Below are positions 8,576 through 18,216 of a stretch of DNA of 46,773 nt, in pieces. This stretch comes from Hyphomicrobium sp. (GTDB taxonomy: Bacteria > Pseudomonadota > Alphaproteobacteria > Rhizobiales > Hyphomicrobiaceae). The stretch's first letter is position 1; each line of letters starts with the position of its first letter. Below the pieces are notes generated by a model. The model saw only the letters and a list, made by a program, of their open reading frames with translations. It had not been told where the DNA came from and did not search any database. The translations under genes were made by a program, and so were the position numbers. The stretch is taken from contig JANXVY010000037.1 in the NCBI GenBank assembly GCA_025351425.1, positions 1-46,773 on the forward strand. Direction: 5' to 3'.

Positions 8576-9085
8576 ATGCCACTGTTGCCCATCATCAAGC
8601 TGCCCGACCCCGTGCTGCGCCAGGTTTCCACTCCGGTTGAAACCTACGACGGTGATCTGAAGCGGCTTGTCGCCAACATGTTCGAGACCATGTACGAAGC
8701 GCCGGGGATAGGGCTGGCGGCCATCCAGGTCAACGTACCTAAGCGCCTGCTGGTTTTGGATGTCGCCGATGAGGACGAAGGCAAACAGCCCCTGGTGCTG
8801 ATCAACCCCAAGATCGTCGATCTGGGCTCGGAAATGAAGGTGTACGAGGAAGGCTGCCTGTCGCTCCCCGATGTGCGCCTCGATATCGAACGCCCGGCCT
8901 CGTTGACGGTGTCCTACCTCGACCTCGACGGCAAGCCGCAGGAATTGACGACCGGCGGGTTGCTGGCGACGGCAATACAGCACGAAATCGACCACTTGGA
9001 CGGCAAACTCATCATTGATTTTCTCACGCGGCTGAAGCGCGACATGATCGTCCGCAGATTTAAGAAGCAGGCGCGCGTGATGTAG
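8576..9085 (+). CDS. def: Peptide deformylase
   Basis: The 169-residue cytoplasmic metalloenzyme removes the formyl group from nascent proteins. All three family motifs are present: motif 1 GIGLAAIQV (residues 44-52), motif 2 EGCLS (Cys94, metal ligand) and motif 3 QHEIDHLDG (His136 and His140 ligands, Glu137 catalytic). Length and N-terminus (MPLLPIIKLPDPVLRQ) are normal. It precedes fmt, the formylase acting at the opposite end of the same cycle, which is a common arrangement. Confidence 0.97.
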   Translation: MPLLPIIKLPDPVLRQVSTPVETYDGDLKRLVANMFETMYEAPGIGLAAIQVNVPKRLLVLDVADEDEGKQPLVLINPKIVDLGSEMKVYEEGCLSLPDVRLDIERPASLTVSYLDLDGKPQELTTGGLLATAIQHEIDHLDGKLIIDFLTRLKRDMIVRRFKKQARVM

Positions 9086-9158
9086 CGCATGCCGGCCAAC
9101 CGCTGGCGCAAACCCCTGCCATCGACCCGATCGAAGTTTGACCGAAGGATGAGCGCCG

Positions 9159-10088
9159 ATGCCGTTGCGCCTGGTTTTTATGGGCACGCCCGCGTTCTCG
9201 GTGCCCACCCTCGAAGCGATCATCGCCGCCGGTCACACGGTGGCGGCCGTCTATTCGCAGCCCCCTCGGCGCGCCGGTCGCGGTATGAGCGCGACCAAGG
9301 GCCCGGTCCACCTCTGCGCAGAAAAGCACGGCATCCCCGTTTTGACACCCTCGACCCTTAAAGGCGCAGACGAACAGGCGGAATTCCGCGCCCATGCCGC
9401 CGATGCCGCCGTGGTCGTCGCGTATGGGCTGTTGCTTCCCCAGGCGATCCTCGATGCACCTCGCCTCGGCTGCTACAACCTGCATGCTTCGGCGCTGCCC
9501 CGTTGGCGGGGCGCAGCACCGATCCATCGCGCGATTATGGCGGGAGATACAGCGACCGCCACTGTAGTCATGCGCATGGAGCTTGGGCTCGATACCGGCC
9601 CGATGTGCCTTGTGGTCCCCATGCCGATCGGTCCCGATACCACGACGGGCGAACTGCACGACGCCCTCAGCCTAACCGGCGCGGCGGCAATGGTAAAAGT
9701 CCTCGCGCTGCTGGAGCACGGACGGCTGAGCGAGACGCCGCAGCCAACCGAGGGCGTGAGCTACGCAGCCAAGATCGATAAGGCGGAAGCCAAACTCGAT
9801 TTCTCGCTGTCAGCAGCCGAGGTCCACAATCGGGTGCGCGCACTATCGCCCTTTCCCGGGGCCTGGTTCGAGACAGGGACAGCCGAACGCCGCGAACGCA
9901 TCAAGGTGCTGCGCACCCAGCGCACTGACGGCAATGGATTTCCCGGAACGGTTCAGGACGGCGAGTTAACGATCGCCTGCGGGACCGGCGCAATTAGGCT
10001 GTTGGACGTGCAGCGGGCGGGCAAGCGCGCCCAGTCGGCTGCCGAATTCCTGCATGGCTTTGCGTTGCGTCCGGGCGACCGTGTTTGA
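9159..10088 (+). CDS. fmt: Methionyl-tRNA formyltransferase
   Basis: The 309-residue protein starts MPLRLVFMGTPAFSVPTLEA and has the formyl-folate transferase core with YNLHASALPRWRGAAPIHRA (SLLPRWRGAAPI-type signature) and a C-terminal tRNA-binding domain (FPGAWFETG region). It formylates the initiator Met-tRNA. It lies 73 bases after def in the same direction. truA follows after one inserted gene, so a def-fmt-truA group is interrupted by a secreted-protein gene. Confidence 0.96.
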   Translation: MPLRLVFMGTPAFSVPTLEAIIAAGHTVAAVYSQPPRRAGRGMSATKGPVHLCAEKHGIPVLTPSTLKGADEQAEFRAHAADAAVVVAYGLLLPQAILDAPRLGCYNLHASALPRWRGAAPIHRAIMAGDTATATVVMRMELGLDTGPMCLVVPMPIGPDTTTGELHDALSLTGAAAMVKVLALLEHGRLSETPQPTEGVSYAAKIDKAEAKLDFSLSAAEVHNRVRALSPFPGAWFETGTAERRERIKVLRTQRTDGNGFPGTVQDGELTIACGTGAIRLLDVQRAGKRAQSAAEFLHGFALRPGDRV

Positions 10089-10109
10089 CGCCCGGATTAA
10101 ATTAATGAT

Positions 10110-10130
10110 GGAGGGTAATTTCCACCCTCC
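10110..10130 (+). terminator. Hairpin after fmt, possible terminator
   Basis: A 7-bp inverted repeat (GGAGGGT/ACCCTCC, loop of 7) lies 21 bases after the fmt stop. No T-run follows on the plus strand, so termination is uncertain. It may separate fmt from the secreted-protein gene. Confidence 0.3.
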
Positions 10131-10183
10131 CTCTGTCCCGCCGCGGTACACTGCGAAAACAGTCGTTCACAGTGAGCCGTGAC

Positions 10184-10696
10184 ATGCGTTTGAAAGTTTT
10201 TGGCGTTTTTCTCGTAACCTGGGCGACCCCTGTGCTGGCCGATGGCGCAGCCGGAGTTGCCGGAGTGGCCGGCAACCAAGTCAATGTCGCCGTGTCTATC
10301 GAGCGCGGGGTGAGGGTCTGGCGCCCGCTCGATACGGACGGCGCCTATGAAACACCCGCCTACAGCGCGGCCGGCCCCTCCGCGGGGCAAACCACCGTTT
10401 ATTCCAGCAGCTACGGCTACGGCATTTATGTGCCCGGCTACGGCTATGGCCGCCCCTTCGGCAACCACCACGTCAAGCTGCTTCATCAAAGCAATCACCC
10501 CCATACCAACCGGCTCGCGGGCGTAAATGTATTCCACCCAGCGATTGCCACGAACACCACATCGCGGGTGGTCTTCCAACGGACATCGCACGGGCAAGCC
10601 GGGCGCGTTTATAAGGCCGCTGGACCCATGCACGGCTTTGGTGGTGGCGCGCACCCGCACGCAGGCAGCCATCGCATGGGTCACGCGCATCGTTGA
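10184..10696 (+). CDS. Secreted Gly/Tyr/His-rich hypothetical protein
   Basis: I do not recognise a family. From the chosen ATG the product is 170 residues with an N-terminal signal peptide (MRLKVFGVFLVTWATPVLA, cleavage likely after the Ala). The middle is rich in Tyr and Gly (SSSYGYGIYVPGYGYGRPFG) and the C-terminal third in His and Gly, with no cysteine. A GTG four codons upstream is an alternative start. It lies between fmt and truA in the same direction. Composition suggests a periplasmic or cell-surface structural or metal-binding protein, but this is only inference. A second Tyr/His-rich secreted protein of different sequence lies at 40046-40435. Confidence 0.7.
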   Translation: MRLKVFGVFLVTWATPVLADGAAGVAGVAGNQVNVAVSIERGVRVWRPLDTDGAYETPAYSAAGPSAGQTTVYSSSYGYGIYVPGYGYGRPFGNHHVKLLHQSNHPHTNRLAGVNVFHPAIATNTTSRVVFQRTSHGQAGRVYKAAGPMHGFGGGAHPHAGSHRMGHAHR

Positions 10697-10762
10697 TTTG
10701 GGCTTTTCCTTAGCGCTCAACCAATCTAGTGAGCGGGCTCAACTGACGAAGGCCCGCAACTT

Positions 10763-11512
10763 ATGCCGCGCTATAGCGCCACGATAGAATATGATGGAAC
10801 GCCCTTCATGGGCTGGCAGGTCCAGACCCATGGCCCCTCCGTGCAGGGCGCGCTGATCGAAGCGATTAAAAAGTTCTCCGGCGAAACGGTTGTTGTCCGG
10901 GGCGCAGGCCGCACCGATTCAGGCGTCCATGCGTTAGGTCAGGTCGCCCATTTCGACCTCAGCCGTTCTTGGGAGCCAACCCGCATCCGCGATGCGATCA
11001 ACCACCAGATCCGTCCCAATCCGATCGCGGTGCTGACGTGCCGCGCCGTGCCCGATACGTTCGACGCCCGCCACAGCGCCACCGCACGCCACTATCTCTA
11101 CCGGATTCTGGCACGGCGTGCGCGGCCGGCGCTTGATGCCGGTAGGGTGTGGTGGGTGCCCTTCAAACTCGATGAAACGCAGATGCAGGCGGCCGCGCAG
11201 GAACTGGTTGGCCTGCACGATTTCACGACCTTCCGCGCGAGCCAATGCCAGGCCGAAAGCCCGCTGAGGAATCTAGATCGCCTGGAAGTGACCCGCACGG
11301 GCGATGAAATCCATATCCGCGCGGAGGCGCGTTCGTTCCTGCACAATCAAGTGCGCTCGATGGTTGGCACATTGAAGCTTGTCGGCGAGGGCCGTTGGTC
11401 GCGGACCGACGTCCGCCTCATCCTCGCCGCCCGCGACCGCAAGGAGTGCGGCGTTGTCGCGCCACCGGAGGGTCTATATCTGACCAACGTCGTCTACGGT
11501 GAAACGGGCTGA
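10763..11512 (+). CDS. truA: tRNA pseudouridine(38-40) synthase TruA
   Basis: The 249-residue protein begins [21 protein letters not shown] and contains [18 protein letters not shown] with the catalytic Asp52. The second half carries [15 protein letters not shown], the other strongly conserved TruA block. It converts uridines 38-40 of the anticodon arm to pseudouridine. It ends 7 bases before the stop of the convergent folE, so transcription termination must occur within one of the two genes, or the transcripts overlap. Confidence 0.97.
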   Translation: MPRYSATIEYDGTPFMGWQVQTHGPSVQGALIEAIKKFSGETVVVRGAGRTDSGVHALGQVAHFDLSRSWEPTRIRDAINHQIRPNPIAVLTCRAVPDTFDARHSATARHYLYRILARRARPALDAGRVWWVPFKLDETQMQAAAQELVGLHDFTTFRASQCQAESPLRNLDRLEVTRTGDEIHIRAEARSFLHNQVRSMVGTLKLVGEGRWSRTDVRLILAARDRKECGVVAPPEGLYLTNVVYGETG

Positions 11513-11519
11513 GGAACCC

Positions 11520-12143
11520 CTATTCGTCGACCATGGAAAGGAATTCCTGCCTCGTCATGGCGTTGTCGCGGAACGCCCCGGTCATATGGCTGGTCACGAG
11601 ATCGGTGCCGGGCTTCATAACGCCCCGAGTGGTCATGCAGTGATGCTCGGCCTTGATCACGACGGCAACGCCATGCGGCTGAAGTACGTTTTCGATTGCG
11701 TTTGCGATCTGCGCCGTCATCTTTTCCTGAATCTGCAGGCGCTTGGAATACACCTCGACGATCCGCGCGAGCTTCGAGATGCCCACGACGCGACCCCGCG
11801 GGATGTAGGCGATCCAGGCCCTCCCGATGATCGGTGCCATGTGATGCTCGCAATGGCTTGCGAAGCGGATCGATCGCAGGATGATCATCTTGTCGTAGTC
11901 TTCGATCTCCTCAAACGTCTTTTGCAGGATCGAGACCGGATCTTCGCCGTAACCCTTAAAATATTCCTCATAGGCCCGCGCAACCCGGTCGGGCGTCTCG
12001 TGCAGACCGGGCCGCGCCGGATCATCCCCGGTCCAGCGGATGATCGTGCGGATCGCCTCCTCTACCTCGGCCCGCGAGGGTTTGACGACAGCAGCTGGGA
12101 CGGGAGAAACGATAACTGGCTTAACAGGCGATTTGGATGACAT
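11520..12143 (-). CDS. folE: GTP cyclohydrolase I
   Basis: The 207-residue product catalyses the first step of tetrahydrofolate synthesis from GTP. Zinc ligands Cys98 and His101 (SHCEHH) and Cys169 (HHCMTTRG) are in place, together with GRVVGISKLARIVE. The first 25 residues are a Pro/Val-rich leader of low complexity seen in some alphaproteobacterial FolE. It is downstream of the RND pump gene with a 165-base gap and converges with truA. Confidence 0.97.
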   Translation of the reverse strand: MSSKSPVKPVIVSPVPAAVVKPSRAEVEEAIRTIIRWTGDDPARPGLHETPDRVARAYEEYFKGYGEDPVSILQKTFEEIEDYDKMIILRSIRFASHCEHHMAPIIGRAWIAYIPRGRVVGISKLARIVEVYSKRLQIQEKMTAQIANAIENVLQPHGVAVVIKAEHHCMTTRGVMKPGTDLVTSHMTGAFRDNAMTRQEFLSMVDE

Positions 12144-12308
12144 GCGAGTGACTGGGCTCCTGGAGTGTCAGGGCATACATACGGCAGGCACCGGTGCGTT
12201 GGATCGGGACCGGTAGGTTCGTTACCAAAGTAGAGCATTTCGCAGCCCAGTGGAAATCCGTTTCAACAAGGGTTTCCATGTCAATTCAGAATGATAGAGG
12301 AGCGCGGA

Positions 12309-15300
12309 TCATTCCGCTGCATTCGCAGCCGGTAGCCGGCTAGTGCCAGCGCCTGCATTCGGCCGCTGCCACCACTGAGCGGCATAGCGGACCAGTACGT
12401 AGAACACCGGCGTGAAAATCAAGCCGAAGAAAGTGACGCCGAGCATGCCGGAGAACACAGCCGTTCCAAGTGACTGGCGCATCTCGGCCCCAGCACCCTC
12501 AGCAAGCAACAGTGGCACCACCCCGAGGATGAACGCCAGCGATGTCATGAGGATGGGCCGCAAGCGCGTGCGCGCGGCTGCGACGGCCGCATCGAAGCGG
12601 TTCATGCCCTCCTCCTCGGCCTGCTTGGCGAACTCGACGATCAGAATAGCGTTTTTGGCGGCCAAGCCCACCAACACCACGAGGCCGATTTCGACCAAAA
12701 TATTGCGGTCGAGGCCGCGAAGATTGGCACCGATCATGGCGGCCAAAATGCACATAGGCACGATGCCGATGACAGCCAATGGCAGCAGCCAGCTTTCATA
12801 GAGCGCCGCCAGCAGCAGGAACACGAACACCACGGCGAGGCCAAAAGCGATGGCCGCCGTATTCCCCGCAAGCTTCTCCTGTAGCGCAATCTCCGTCCAT
12901 TCGAACCCGAAACCCGACGGCAGCTGTGTCTGCGCAATGTTCTCGATGGCAGCGATCCCTTGCCCCGACGAGTAGCCCCGCGCGAGCCCCATCTGCACTT
13001 CGGCCGCCGGATAGAGATTATACCGCGGCACGCGGTAGGCACCCGTCGTGTCGTTGAACGTGGCGACCGACCCAATCGGCACCATGTCCCCGCTCGACGA
13101 ACGGGTCTTGAGATTGGCGACATCGCGCAGGCTCAACCGGTAGGGATTGTCGGCCTGGGCCGTCACCCGGTAGGTACGCCCCAGAATATTGAAATCATTG
13201 ACGAACGCCGAGCCCATGTAGACCGAGAGCGTCTCGAACACCCGCGAGATCGGCACGCCAAGTTGCTCGGCCTTGGTCCGATCGATATCGGCGAAGATTT
13301 CCGGAGTCTTGGTGTTGAAAAGCGTGAAGGGTTGGACGATGCCGGGCACCGCGCGGGCTCCCCCGGCGACCACCCAGGTCGCAGCCTCCAGTGCCGGCAA
13401 GCCGCGGCCCGAGCGGTCCTGCACGAAGCCTTTGAGACCGCCCCCGGTTCCGATGCCGGGAACGGACGGCGGCTCGATCACGAGCGCAAAGGCCTCGCGC
13501 AATCCGGCTAACTGCTGGCGCAGATCGGCCAGAATTCCGTCTTTGGTAAGCCCTGCGGCGACCCGCTCTTTGAAGTCCTTGAGGCGCACGAAGATCACGC
13601 CTGTGTTGGGGGCATTGGCCCGCGTCGCCCCATCAAAGCCCGCGAAGGCGACTGAAGCCTGAACGCCCGGACGCGATAGCATCAGATCGCTCGCCTTGTG
13701 AATGACTTCGTCCGAACGCGAGAGCGTCGAGCCTGGCGGCAGCGTGAAGGCAGCGATGAAATAGCCCCGGTCGATTTGCGGGATCAGCCCCGTTGGCGTC
13801 GTCACCAGCCTGTAATAGGTGAGGCCCAGCAGTCCGGCATAAATCAGCATCATGACGACCCCGGCCCGGATCACCCAGCCTGTCAGCCCGGCATACCCGT
13901 GAGACAGCCACGCGAAGCCGGCGTTGAACTTATCAAAAAACCAACGTAGCGGCGCGCCCAGCGTGCCGAGTAGCCCTGAACGGTTGGGGTGCTCCTCGTG
14001 CGGTCGCAGCAGCAAAGCCGCCATGGCCGGCGACAAGGTCAGCGACACGAGCAGAGAAATGGCGGTCGAAGCGGCGATGGTAATGGCGAACTGTTTGTAG
14101 AACGATCCCTGCAACCCCGCGATGAACGCCGTTGGCAGGAACACGCCCATCAGAACCAATGAAATTGCAACCAGCGCGCTGCCTACTTCGTCCATGGTCT
14201 TATGGGCGGCTTCAGTGGGTGACAAGCCCTGCCGCAGATAGCGCTCAACATTCTCAACGACGACGATTGCATCGTCCACAACGATGCCAATCGCCAATAC
14301 GAGGCCGAACAGCGATAGCGTGTTGAACGAAACCCCCGCGGCCGCCATCACGGCGAACGTTCCGATCAGCGAAACCGGAATGGCGAGAATGGGTATGATG
14401 GCCGCGCGCCATGTCTGCAGGAACACCAACACCACGACGACGACCAGCAGGATGGCTTCGATCAGCGTGCGCACCACAGCATCGACGGAATCCTGGATGA
14501 ACTCGGTCGGATTGTAGACGACCGAATAGCTGACGCCCGGCGGGAAATCCTTGGCGATCGCAGCCATCTGAGCCTTGATAGCGGAAGCGGTCGCAAGCGC
14601 GTTGGAGCCGGGGCGCTGAAAAATCACGAGAGCGGTCGCGACCTGGTTGTTGAGGTAGGCATTGACCGTGTAGTCCTGCGCGCCGAGCTCTACTCGGGCG
14701 ATATCGCGAACCCGAACGACCTGCCCGCCGGCGTCCGCCCGCACGACGATGTTTTCGAATTCTTCAGGTCCTGTCAGGCGACCGAGCGTCTTGACGTTGA
14801 GCGTGAATGCCCCTGGCGACGTCGCCGGCGCTTGGTTGATCGCTCCCGCCGCGACCTGCAGGTTGGCCGCCCGCAGTGCGGTCACGACTTCGCCGGCCGT
14901 AAGCCCGCGCGCGGCGACCTTGGCCGGGTCGAGCCAGATGCGCATCGAATAATCACGCGCGCCGAAGATAGTGACGTCGCCCACACCGTCGACGCGGGTC
15001 AGCACATCCTTCACGTAGAGCGTCGCATAATTCGAGATATACTGCTGGTCGCGCGAATTGTCGGGCGACGTCATATGCACGACCATCATCAGGTCGGGCG
15101 AGGCCTTCCGCACAACGATGCCGAGCCGCTGCACGTCGTCGGGCAACCGCGGCTGGGCGACGGCGACGCGGTTCTGTACCAACACCTGAGCCTGATCGAT
15201 GTTGGTGCCCGGCTTGAAGACGATGCTGATCGTCAGCCGCCCGTCTCCCGTCGATTGCGAGCTGATGTACAGCATATTGTCGACGCCGTTCACCTCCTGC

Positions 15301-15503
15301 TCGATCGGGGTGGCGACGGTTTCGGCGATGACCTGCGCCGACGCGCCGGGATAAGTTGCGGCGATGCTGATCGTCGGCGGGGCGATTTCTGGATACTCGG
15401 CAATCGGCAAAGCGGCCCGTGCGATCAACCCGACGATAACGATCAGCAGCGACAGGACACTCGCAAAGATCGGGCGATCAATGAAAAAATGCGACAGCTT
15501 CAT
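12309..15503 (-). CDS. RND efflux transporter, inner-membrane HAE-1 pump (AcrB/MexF type)
   Basis: The 1064-residue protein begins MKLSHFFIDRPIFASVLSLL, the typical RND start, and has twelve membrane segments with two large periplasmic loops. The proton-relay aspartates are visible in TM4 (GIVVDDAIVVVENVER). Other family blocks are YPEIAPPTISIAATYPGASA and, in TM10-11, GLAAKNAILIVEFAKQ with its conserved Lys. The pump exports hydrophobic drugs from the periplasm or inner membrane in a tripartite complex. The adaptor gene lies 63 bases upstream in the same direction. No outer-membrane channel (TolC/OprM) and no TetR or LysR regulator is encoded nearby, so those parts must lie elsewhere. Confidence 0.95.
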   Translation of the reverse strand: MKLSHFFIDRPIFASVLSLLIVIVGLIARAALPIAEYPEIAPPTISIAATYPGASAQVIAETVATPIEQEVNGVDNMLYISSQSTGDGRLTISIVFKPGTNIDQAQVLVQNRVAVAQPRLPDDVQRLGIVVRKASPDLMMVVHMTSPDNSRDQQYISNYATLYVKDVLTRVDGVGDVTIFGARDYSMRIWLDPAKVAARGLTAGEVVTALRAANLQVAAGAINQAPATSPGAFTLNVKTLGRLTGPEEFENIVVRADAGGQVVRVRDIARVELGAQDYTVNAYLNNQVATALVIFQRPGSNALATASAIKAQMAAIAKDFPPGVSYSVVYNPTEFIQDSVDAVVRTLIEAILLVVVVVLVFLQTWRAAIIPILAIPVSLIGTFAVMAAAGVSFNTLSLFGLVLAIGIVVDDAIVVVENVERYLRQGLSPTEAAHKTMDEVGSALVAISLVLMGVFLPTAFIAGLQGSFYKQFAITIAASTAISLLVSLTLSPAMAALLLRPHEEHPNRSGLLGTLGAPLRWFFDKFNAGFAWLSHGYAGLTGWVIRAGVVMMLIYAGLLGLTYYRLVTTPTGLIPQIDRGYFIAAFTLPPGSTLSRSDEVIHKASDLMLSRPGVQASVAFAGFDGATRANAPNTGVIFVRLKDFKERVAAGLTKDGILADLRQQLAGLREAFALVIEPPSVPGIGTGGGLKGFVQDRSGRGLPALEAATWVVAGGARAVPGIVQPFTLFNTKTPEIFADIDRTKAEQLGVPISRVFETLSVYMGSAFVNDFNILGRTYRVTAQADNPYRLSLRDVANLKTRSSSGDMVPIGSVATFNDTTGAYRVPRYNLYPAAEVQMGLARGYSSGQGIAAIENIAQTQLPSGFGFEWTEIALQEKLAGNTAAIAFGLAVVFVFLLLAALYESWLLPLAVIGIVPMCILAAMIGANLRGLDRNILVEIGLVVLVGLAAKNAILIVEFAKQAEEEGMNRFDAAVAAARTRLRPILMTSLAFILGVVPLLLAEGAGAEMRQSLGTAVFSGMLGVTFFGLIFTPVFYVLVRYAAQWWQRPNAGAGTSRLPAANAAE

Positions 15504-15566
15504 CCGACGTCTCCAGAAGTCTCAGGTTCCTCGACCGACCCGAGGTGCGCGAATGGGGAGCGAGGC

Positions 15567-16724
15567 TTACCTTGCTGCCGCCTTGACGTCGGTCGCGGCT
15601 TTGACTTCGCCGGACTTGGGCGCAACCTTGGCCCCCGGCCGCACGGCAGGATTGGCGATCCCTTCGATGACGACCCGCATGTTTTTGTCGAGCCCCGAAC
15701 GCACGATCCGCAGACCGTCGACGATCGGACCGAGGGTTACGGGCGTTGCGACCACGGTATCATCCGCGGTGACCGTGAACACGATCTTCCTGGCTTGGTC
15801 GGAAATAACCGCCGTGTCCGGTATCAAGAGTGCGTCGGCCTCCCCGCCGAACAATTGCAACCGGCCGAACACGCCAGGTACCAGCAACCCATCCTTGTTG
15901 TCGAGCACAGCCCGGCCCCGCAGCGTGCCCGAGCGGACCGACAGTTGGTTGTCGACGAAATTCATTTTTCCGTCGTGGACGAAGTCAGGCTCGTCCGCCA
16001 GCTTGATACGCACGGGATTGGAAATGTCGCGCGACGACGGCCGCTCGCCCGACGCCTTGAGGCGCGTGTAGCGCAGGAAGTCGCTTTCCGAAACATCGAA
16101 CACGAAGTGGATCGGGTCGAGCGATACGATGGTGGTAAGCAAGGTCGGGGACGGGGATGAACCACCGCCGCTGATGAGCGTGCCGACATCCACCTTCTTA
16201 TCCGAAACGCGGCCACCGATTGGCGCCCGCACTTCGGCCCATTCGAGGTTCAGCTGCGCAGACTTTAGCGCCGCTTCCGCGGCCTGCTTGGTGGCCAGCG
16301 CAACACCCAGGCTTCCCCTGCGCGTGTCATAAGTCTGCTCGGAAATCGTGCGGTTCTTAAGCAGGGGCTCGGCGCGTTCGACGTCGGCGCTCGTCTGTTC
16401 GACCTGGGCCGTGGCCTTGGCGATATCGGCCTTAGCGCTTTCGACGGCAATCTCGAATGACCGCTTGTCTAGCGTGAACAACAGATCGCCAGCTTGAACG
16501 ATTTGCCCGTCCTTGAAGTTGATCTGGTCGATGAACCCGGACACCCGCGAGCGGACATCCACGCTGGCGACGGCTTCAAACCGCCCCGAATATTCGTCCC
16601 ATTGGGTGATGCGCCTTTCAAGCGGCGGTGCGACCGTGACAGGAAACTTGGGTGCCGGCGCTTGTTGGGCATGGGCCCAACCGGCCGACGCTAAAAGGAA
16701 TACGAGGGTCCGCACGATTGGCAT
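15567..16724 (-). CDS. RND efflux periplasmic adaptor subunit (AcrA/MexE type)
   Basis: The 385-residue membrane-fusion protein has an N-terminal signal peptide (MPIVRTLVFLLASAGWAHA). The next part carries SGFIDQINFKDGQIVQAGDLLFTLD (first lipoyl half-motif, shown here only by FKDGQIVQAGDLLF), a coiled-coil hairpin around residues 100-160, and WAEVRAPIGGRVSDKKVDVG (second lipoyl half). Beta-barrel and membrane-proximal domains follow. It has no lipobox, so it is probably anchored by the complex or processed by signal peptidase I. It starts the two-gene pump operon. A 14-bp palindrome just upstream may be an operator. Confidence 0.94.
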   Translation of the reverse strand: MPIVRTLVFLLASAGWAHAQQAPAPKFPVTVAPPLERRITQWDEYSGRFEAVASVDVRSRVSGFIDQINFKDGQIVQAGDLLFTLDKRSFEIAVESAKADIAKATAQVEQTSADVERAEPLLKNRTISEQTYDTRRGSLGVALATKQAAEAALKSAQLNLEWAEVRAPIGGRVSDKKVDVGTLISGGGSSPSPTLLTTIVSLDPIHFVFDVSESDFLRYTRLKASGERPSSRDISNPVRIKLADEPDFVHDGKMNFVDNQLSVRSGTLRGRAVLDNKDGLLVPGVFGRLQLFGGEADALLIPDTAVISDQARKIVFTVTADDTVVATPVTLGPIVDGLRIVRSGLDKNMRVVIEGIANPAVRPGAKVAPKSGEVKAATDVKAAAR

Positions 16725-16740
16725 TGTAAATTCCCCGAGA

Positions 16741-16754
16741 GCGGATTCATCCGC
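16741..16754. promoter_or_regulatory. Palindrome upstream of the RND operon, possible operator
   Basis: A perfect palindrome GCGGAT-TC-ATCCGC lies 17 bases upstream of the adaptor start codon. Its position fits a repressor site in the 5' leader of the pump operon. No regulator gene is adjacent, and a match by chance cannot be excluded. Confidence 0.3.
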
Positions 16755-16863
16755 GTGGAAGTTCGGATGCAGAGAACAAGAGTGCGCCCAAAAGCGCGTC
16801 CCGGCAAGAAATTATGGTTTAGCAAAGGACCATCCAGCTCGGCTCGCACAATGGCCTGACGCA

Positions 16864-18216
16864 CTAACGCGCTGCCTGGGCCATTTGTTCCACCATCGTG
16901 CGCCCAATGCGGCGCCCCTCGCGCACAGCGTAGTTGGTCCCCCTGTCTTCCGGGTAGATTTGCGCCATGGAACAGATGCGAACATTTTCCAGCGCGGTTT
17001 GTTCGCTGGGGATCAATGCCGAGTAATTCCGCTCGACGATCGGCTGGGCATATTCCGCCCGCCACGCGTGCGCCTTGAGAACCCAGGCTGGGTCGAAGGC
17101 TGGAAACATACGCTTGAGATGCGGCATCGCGAAAGCCAGAAGCTCGTCCGCATTCATCCCATACAGCGCGTCGTCTATCGGCAGATACTTCGATAGATAT
17201 GTGATATGCCGCCCATTATAGGACGACGTCGGTTCGAAATTGGTGTGCTCAATGATGCCAACGAACGGAAAGCTTGGGTCATTCACATTGAGCCAGTAAG
17301 TTTTTGACAGCGAACGATCGAGTTCGAGTACGAGGCAGACATTTCCCAGATACTGAATACGGCGCAATCCAGCGACTGCGTCAGCTGGAATATGGGTCGC
17401 GAGCAAGTCGGCAATGATCGGCAGCGCCGGCGTTGCCAACACGGCTGCAGCCGGAATCGTGCGGTCGCCCACCCGAACGCCCGTCGCCCGCCCGGCGCAA
17501 ACCTCGATGGCGCTGACAGGCTGCCCCATCACGAATTCCCCTCCTAGAGCCGAGATTTGTGACCGCAGCGCCTCGACGAGCGCCCCAAAACCACCGCTGT
17601 AATAGGCGAGCGTTTCCGCGCCGCCCTTGCCCCGGCTGCCGCCCCTGAGCGCAATCTTGTTCCAGAACCAGACAGCCGAGATCTTGTCGGCCCACGGTCC
17701 GAACTTGCCGATGAGCAAGGGTTCCCAAACGACCCGGTATACGGCGGGGCCCGCCAGTTCAAGCAGCCAGTCCTTGGCGGTCTTGGTTTCCAGCGCCCGC
17801 CAGTCCTTGACGCCCTTCACCCGCAGCGCGAGCCACCCGAGCCTCAGCCTGTCGAGCGGCTGCAAGGCCGTGAACCGCAACACATCGAGCGGATTGCTCA
17901 AGCGGTAGAACGAGTTGGCGTAGTACAGCCCGGTCCGCGTTTCCCGGAACACGACGCGATCACTCTGGCCGATATCGTTGATCAGCCCCAGGATATGCAC
18001 GTCGCTCTTGAACCAGTGATGATAGAACCGCTCTAACCCCGCGCATGTGCCAGCCTCGCCGATCTCGAAACTGCCAGCCAATCCGCCCAGCGCTTTTTCC
18101 GCCTCGACCACGGTCACCGGGCAACCGGCCTTCGCCAATTCATAGGCCGCAGCAAGGCCAGTCATGCCGCCGCCGATGATGACCGTACGGCCATTGCGCT
18201 GAGGGGGTGTTGTCAC
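16864..18216 (-). CDS. FAD-dependent oxidoreductase, protoporphyrinogen-oxidase/amine-oxidase-like
   Basis: From a GTG start the protein is 450 residues. The N-terminus carries a Rossmann dinucleotide-binding motif (VIIGGGMTGLAAAYELAKAG) followed by the GGL motif of the amine-oxidase clan (EKALGGLAGSFEIG). The C-terminus has GTNYAVREGRRIGRTMVEQM, the usual FAD-closing segment. The substrate is unknown. Members of this group are often found with polyprenyl-glycosyltransferases and may act on lipid-linked sugars or isoprenoids, but that is inference from context. Its GTG overlaps the TGA of the upstream gene (GTGA), the last of three tight junctions in this operon. A longer reading frame would overlap the upstream gene and is less likely. 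Confidence 0.82.
   Translation of the reverse strand: MTTPPQRNGRTVIIGGGMTGLAAAYELAKAGCPVTVVEAEKALGGLAGSFEIGEAGTCAGLERFYHHWFKSDVHILGLINDIGQSDRVVFRETRTGLYYANSFYRLSNPLDVLRFTALQPLDRLRLGWLALRVKGVKDWRALETKTAKDWLLELAGPAVYRVVWEPLLIGKFGPWADKISAVWFWNKIALRGGSRGKGGAETLAYYSGGFGALVEALRSQISALGGEFVMGQPVSAIEVCAGRATGVRVGDRTIPAAAVLATPALPIIADLLATHIPADAVAGLRRIQYLGNVCLVLELDRSLSKTYWLNVNDPSFPFVGIIEHTNFEPTSSYNGRHITYLSKYLPIDDALYGMNADELLAFAMPHLKRMFPAFDPAWVLKAHAWRAEYAQPIVERNYSALIPSEQTALENVRICSMAQIYPEDRGTNYAVREGRRIGRTMVEQMAQAAR

Noticed and set aside
12120-12279. 52-codon minus-strand frame between the RND gene and folE
   Set aside because: It overlaps the folE start, has no ribosome-binding site and no hydrophobic or motif pattern.
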